From contig JBOHUE010000127.1 of assembly GCA_050734185.1 (NCBI GenBank), positions 1 through 15,232 on the forward strand: a stretch of 15,232 nt of DNA, given 5' to 3'. The DNA is from JAFALX01 sp050734185. GTDB taxonomy: Bacteria > Chloroflexota > Dormibacteria > Aeolococcales > Aeolococcaceae. Numbering within the stretch: the first letter of the stretch is position 1; each line of letters opens with the position of its first letter. The notes beneath the pieces were generated by a model. That model did no database searches. It worked only from the letters and a program-made list of their open reading frames with translations, and was not told where the DNA came from. A program made the position numbers and the translations under genes. This document shows, piece by piece, positions 13,586-15,232 of the stretch.

Positions 13586-14868
13586 GAGGGTCGCTCCAGC
13601 ACGCGGTTGACGGCGGCGACCATGTCGGTCTCCGCGACCTGTTCCTGCGCACGGCGCGCGAGGTCGCGCACCGTGACGGTGCCGCCGCGCACCTCGTCCT
13701 CACCGATGATGATCGCCAGCGATGCGGCCAGCCTGTCCGCGTTGCGCAGCTTTCGGTCGAGACGCCGGTCCGAAACGTCGAGCACGACACGCAATGGAGC
13801 GCCATGAAGCGACGCACCACGCAAGCTCCGAGCGACGGCGGCGGCGCGACGTGCCTGGGGTGACTCCACCGAGACGACGAGAGCGTCGCAGATCGCTGCT
13901 GGCGCTGGAACGACGCCGAGCTGCTCGGCAACGAGGAGCGAGCGATCGACGCCGAGCGCATAACCGACACCCGGTGTCGAGGCGAAGCCCAACGCTTCGG
14001 CCAGGCCGTCGTAGCGACCGCCGCCGCCGAGCGAGTTCTGCTGGCCGTGCAGGCTCTCGTGCCAGATCTCGAACACGGTGTCGGTGTAGTAGTCGAGACC
14101 GCGCACGATGCGGGGGTTGATGTGCGCGACCACGTCGGCGTCCTCGAGCATCGTCGCCACAGTGGTGAAGAACTCCTTGCTGCCCGCGTCGAGCAGATCC
14201 CAGATCAGGGGCGCCTTCTCCGCGAAGCGTGCGTCGGTCTTGCAATCGAGCAGGCGAAGCGGGTTGGTCTCGAGCCTGCGCTTGCAGTCGTCGCAGAGCT
14301 CCTCGCGCAGCGGCGTGTAGTAGCTGATCAGGGCTTCGCGGTAGCGCGCGCGGTCTTCACGGTCGCCGAGGGTGTTGAGTTGCAGTTGCAAGCCGCTGAC
14401 GCCGAGCCGCTCGAAGAAGCGCCAGGCCATCTCGATCACCTCCGCGTCGAGAGCCGGCGAGCGTTCTCCGATGCATTCCACTCCCACCTGCGCGAACTGC
14501 CGGTAGCGGCCGCGCTGCGGGTTCTCGGCGCGAAAGAACGGACCCGCGTAGTGCACGCGCACCGGACGCAGCTCCTGCTCGAGGTGTTTACCCAGCACAG
14601 CGCGCATCACGCCGGCGGTGCCCTCGGGTCGCAGCGTCAGTGACCGTCCGCCGCGATCGACAAAGGTGAACATCTGCTTGTCGACGATGTCGGTGTCCGC
14701 GCCCACGCCACGAGCAAAGAGATCCGTCGACTCGATGATCGGTGTGTCCACCGCCTGGTAGCCATAGGACTCAACGACGGCGCGGTGAGCGTCGAGGAGC
14801 CATCGCCACGCATGCGACTCGGGCGGAAGAATATCGCGCGTGCCGCGCGGGGGTGCAATCTCGGGCAT
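13582..14868 (-). CDS. hisS: Histidyl-tRNA synthetase HisRS
   Basis: HisRS charges tRNA-His. The 428-residue product has family length and begins with the standard PPRGTRDILPPE. Motif 2 is FFRAENPQRGRYRQF (111-125). The histidine-binding signatures are RIVRGLDYYTDTVFEI (253-268) and SLGGGGRYDGL (279-289), and motif 3 is GYALGVDRSLL (302-312). A Cys-containing segment (C192, C195, C209; LCDDCKRRL) lies in the insertion, and the C-terminal anticodon domain follows from about 328. The frame is open 48 codons further upstream, but the family start and a TACACT box 9 bases before the ATG fix the start at 14868. It is coupled to aspS, a common pairing. Confidence 0.97.
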   Translation of the reverse strand: MPEIAPPRGTRDILPPESHAWRWLLDAHRAVVESYGYQAVDTPIIESTDLFARGVGADTDIVDKQMFTFVDRGGRSLTLRPEGTAGVMRAVLGKHLEQELRPVRVHYAGPFFRAENPQRGRYRQFAQVGVECIGERSPALDAEVIEMAWRFFERLGVSGLQLQLNTLGDREDRARYREALISYYTPLREELCDDCKRRLETNPLRLLDCKTDARFAEKAPLIWDLLDAGSKEFFTTVATMLEDADVVAHINPRIVRGLDYYTDTVFEIWHESLHGQQNSLGGGGRYDGLAEALGFASTPGVGYALGVDRSLLVAEQLGVVPAPAAICDALVVSVESPQARRAAAVARSLRGASLHGAPLRVVLDVSDRRLDRKLRNADRLAASLAIIIGEDEVRGGTVTVRDLARRAQEQVAETDMVAAVNRVLERPS

Positions 14869-14877
14869 GGTCCGGCG

Positions 14878-14883
14878 AGTGTA
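14878..14883 (-). promoter_or_regulatory. Probable -10 box of hisS-aspS, leaderless type
   Basis: TACACT on the minus strand is followed by 9 bases and the hisS ATG, so the predicted transcript starts within about 3 bases of the start codon. No Shine-Dalgarno is visible. Seventeen bases upstream is TTCGGG, a poor -35. The arrangement is the same as that in front of aroC. Confidence 0.5.
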
Positions 14884-14893
14884 GCCAAGGCCA

Positions 14894-14912
14894 GGCTGGA
14901 CCCGAACCAGCC
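14894..14912 (-). terminator. GC-rich hairpin after the HNH gene, possible terminator
   Basis: GGCTGG and CCAGCC form a perfect 6-bp stem around a 7-base loop, 12 bases after the stop of the HNH-like gene. No U-tract follows. It overlaps the region upstream of the hisS -10 box, so it could instead be a regulatory palindrome. Stems of this size occur by chance in GC-rich DNA. Confidence 0.3.
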
Positions 14913-14924
14913 GCTCCAGCAGGT

Positions 14925-15232
14925 CTAGGGCGCGTGCGCCCATGAGCCCGACAGGTCCGCCTGCTGCTCCGCCTGCGCGGCGAGTTCCTCGTCCTGCTGC
15001 TGGGCCTCGCACGCGGTCTCATGCTCATGGCGCGCAGCAGCCCAGTCGTTCAGGAACACGCGCTCGGGCGTGCCGTTGCGGGGCGTGCCGAAGGACGCCA
15101 GGCCACCCAGCGGCGGGACGGTGATCACGCCCTCCTCGGTGCGCGCGATCTGCCAGCTCCCCTCGTGTACCAGCCAGTGATGGCGATAACACAGGAGCAC
15201 CATGCTGTCCGTGTTGGTGCCGCCCTTGTGTG
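14925..15232 (-). CDS. HNH endonuclease-like protein, C-terminal fragment (13E12-like)
   Basis: The last 101 codons are visible and the frame stays open to the window edge, so the start is missing. The fragment begins HKGGTNTDSMVLLCYRHH, followed by WLVHEGSWQI. This is the C-terminal half of an HNH nuclease motif as found at the end of actinobacterial DUF222/13E12-type proteins: first His and GG, then LC..HH and a final His-Glu. The Asn that often stands just before LVLLC is Ser here, so nuclease activity is uncertain. The tail from about residue 66 is Gln/Ala/Glu-rich and probably helical. Such proteins are frequent, multicopy and of poorly known role, sometimes tied to mobile DNA. It ends 56 bases before hisS. 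An internal ATG at 15203 is inside the motif and is not the true start. Confidence 0.85.
   Translation of the reverse strand, partial: HKGGTNTDSMVLLCYRHHWLVHEGSWQIARTEEGVITVPPLGGLASFGTPRNGTPERVFLNDWAAARHEHETACEAQQQDEELAAQAEQQADLSGSWAHAP

Noticed and set aside
14869..15012. N-terminal extension of hisS by 48 codons
   Set aside because: It overlaps the end of the HNH gene, is absent from the HisRS family, and contains the predicted promoter.
1..15232. CRISPR arrays, tRNA/rRNA genes, insertion sequences, attachment sites
   Set aside because: No regularly spaced repeats, no cloverleaf or rRNA signatures, no transposase motifs or terminal inverted repeats were seen. The HNH fragment alone does not make a mobile element.

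Overview
The window is a GC-rich (roughly two thirds G+C by eye), densely coded bacterial chromosome segment. Nearly all genes lie on the minus strand, so the order of transcription is right to left. Several traits suggest a deep-branching high-GC Gram-positive-type lineage (Actinobacteriota such as Thermoleophilia, or the neighbouring Dormibacterota/Chloroflexota): an RsbW-like/SigB-type regulatory pair, an AspRS with the non-discriminating signature, a 13E12-like HNH protein, -10 boxes placed so close to start codons that leaderless mRNAs are likely, and an alaS-ruvX-aroE-pil-aroC-aroK arrangement. The assignment is an inference; no rRNA or tRNA is present to fix it.

Layout in transcription order. 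(1) 15232-14925: C-terminal part of an HNH endonuclease-like protein entering from the right edge. (2) 14868-11795: hisS and aspS, overlapping as GTGA, with a near-leaderless promoter in front of hisS. (3) 11718-11539: an unannotated-looking 59-residue single-TM protein with a good Shine-Dalgarno. (4) 11486-10201: an RsbW-like ATPase-fold gene overlapping a group-3 (SigB/SigF-type) sigma factor gene. They are preceded by a close match to a SigB-type promoter (GTTTCG-N14-GGGTAA), implying autoregulation, and followed by a hairpin that contains the sigma stop codon. (5) 10131-1879: a run of seven genes, alaS, FtsA/PilM-like actin ATPase, a 593-residue membrane protein with baseplate-J-like outer domain, ruvX, aroE, type IV prepilin peptidase and a bacterial-PH membrane protein. 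The first six junctions are overlaps or gaps of 25 bases or less. (6) 1668-1874 on the plus strand: a 68-residue protein with one well-formed TPR, divergent from aroC and convergent with the PH gene. (7) 1577-1: aroC, overlapping aroK, which runs off the left edge.

Functionally the window mixes aminoacyl-tRNA synthesis (HisRS, AspRS, AlaRS), the shikimate pathway (AroE, AroC, AroK), DNA/rRNA maintenance (RuvX) and an envelope module. The most unusual part is that envelope module: an FtsA-architecture ATPase with a basic amphipathic C-terminal tail, followed after 10 bases by a single-pass membrane protein carrying three Cys pairs only in its exported half, and close to a prepilin peptidase that lacks the usual N-terminal CxxC zinc motif. 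The ATPase plus single-pass protein could stand in for PilM/PilN/PilO in a divergent type IV pilus, or form a different FtsA-like envelope complex.
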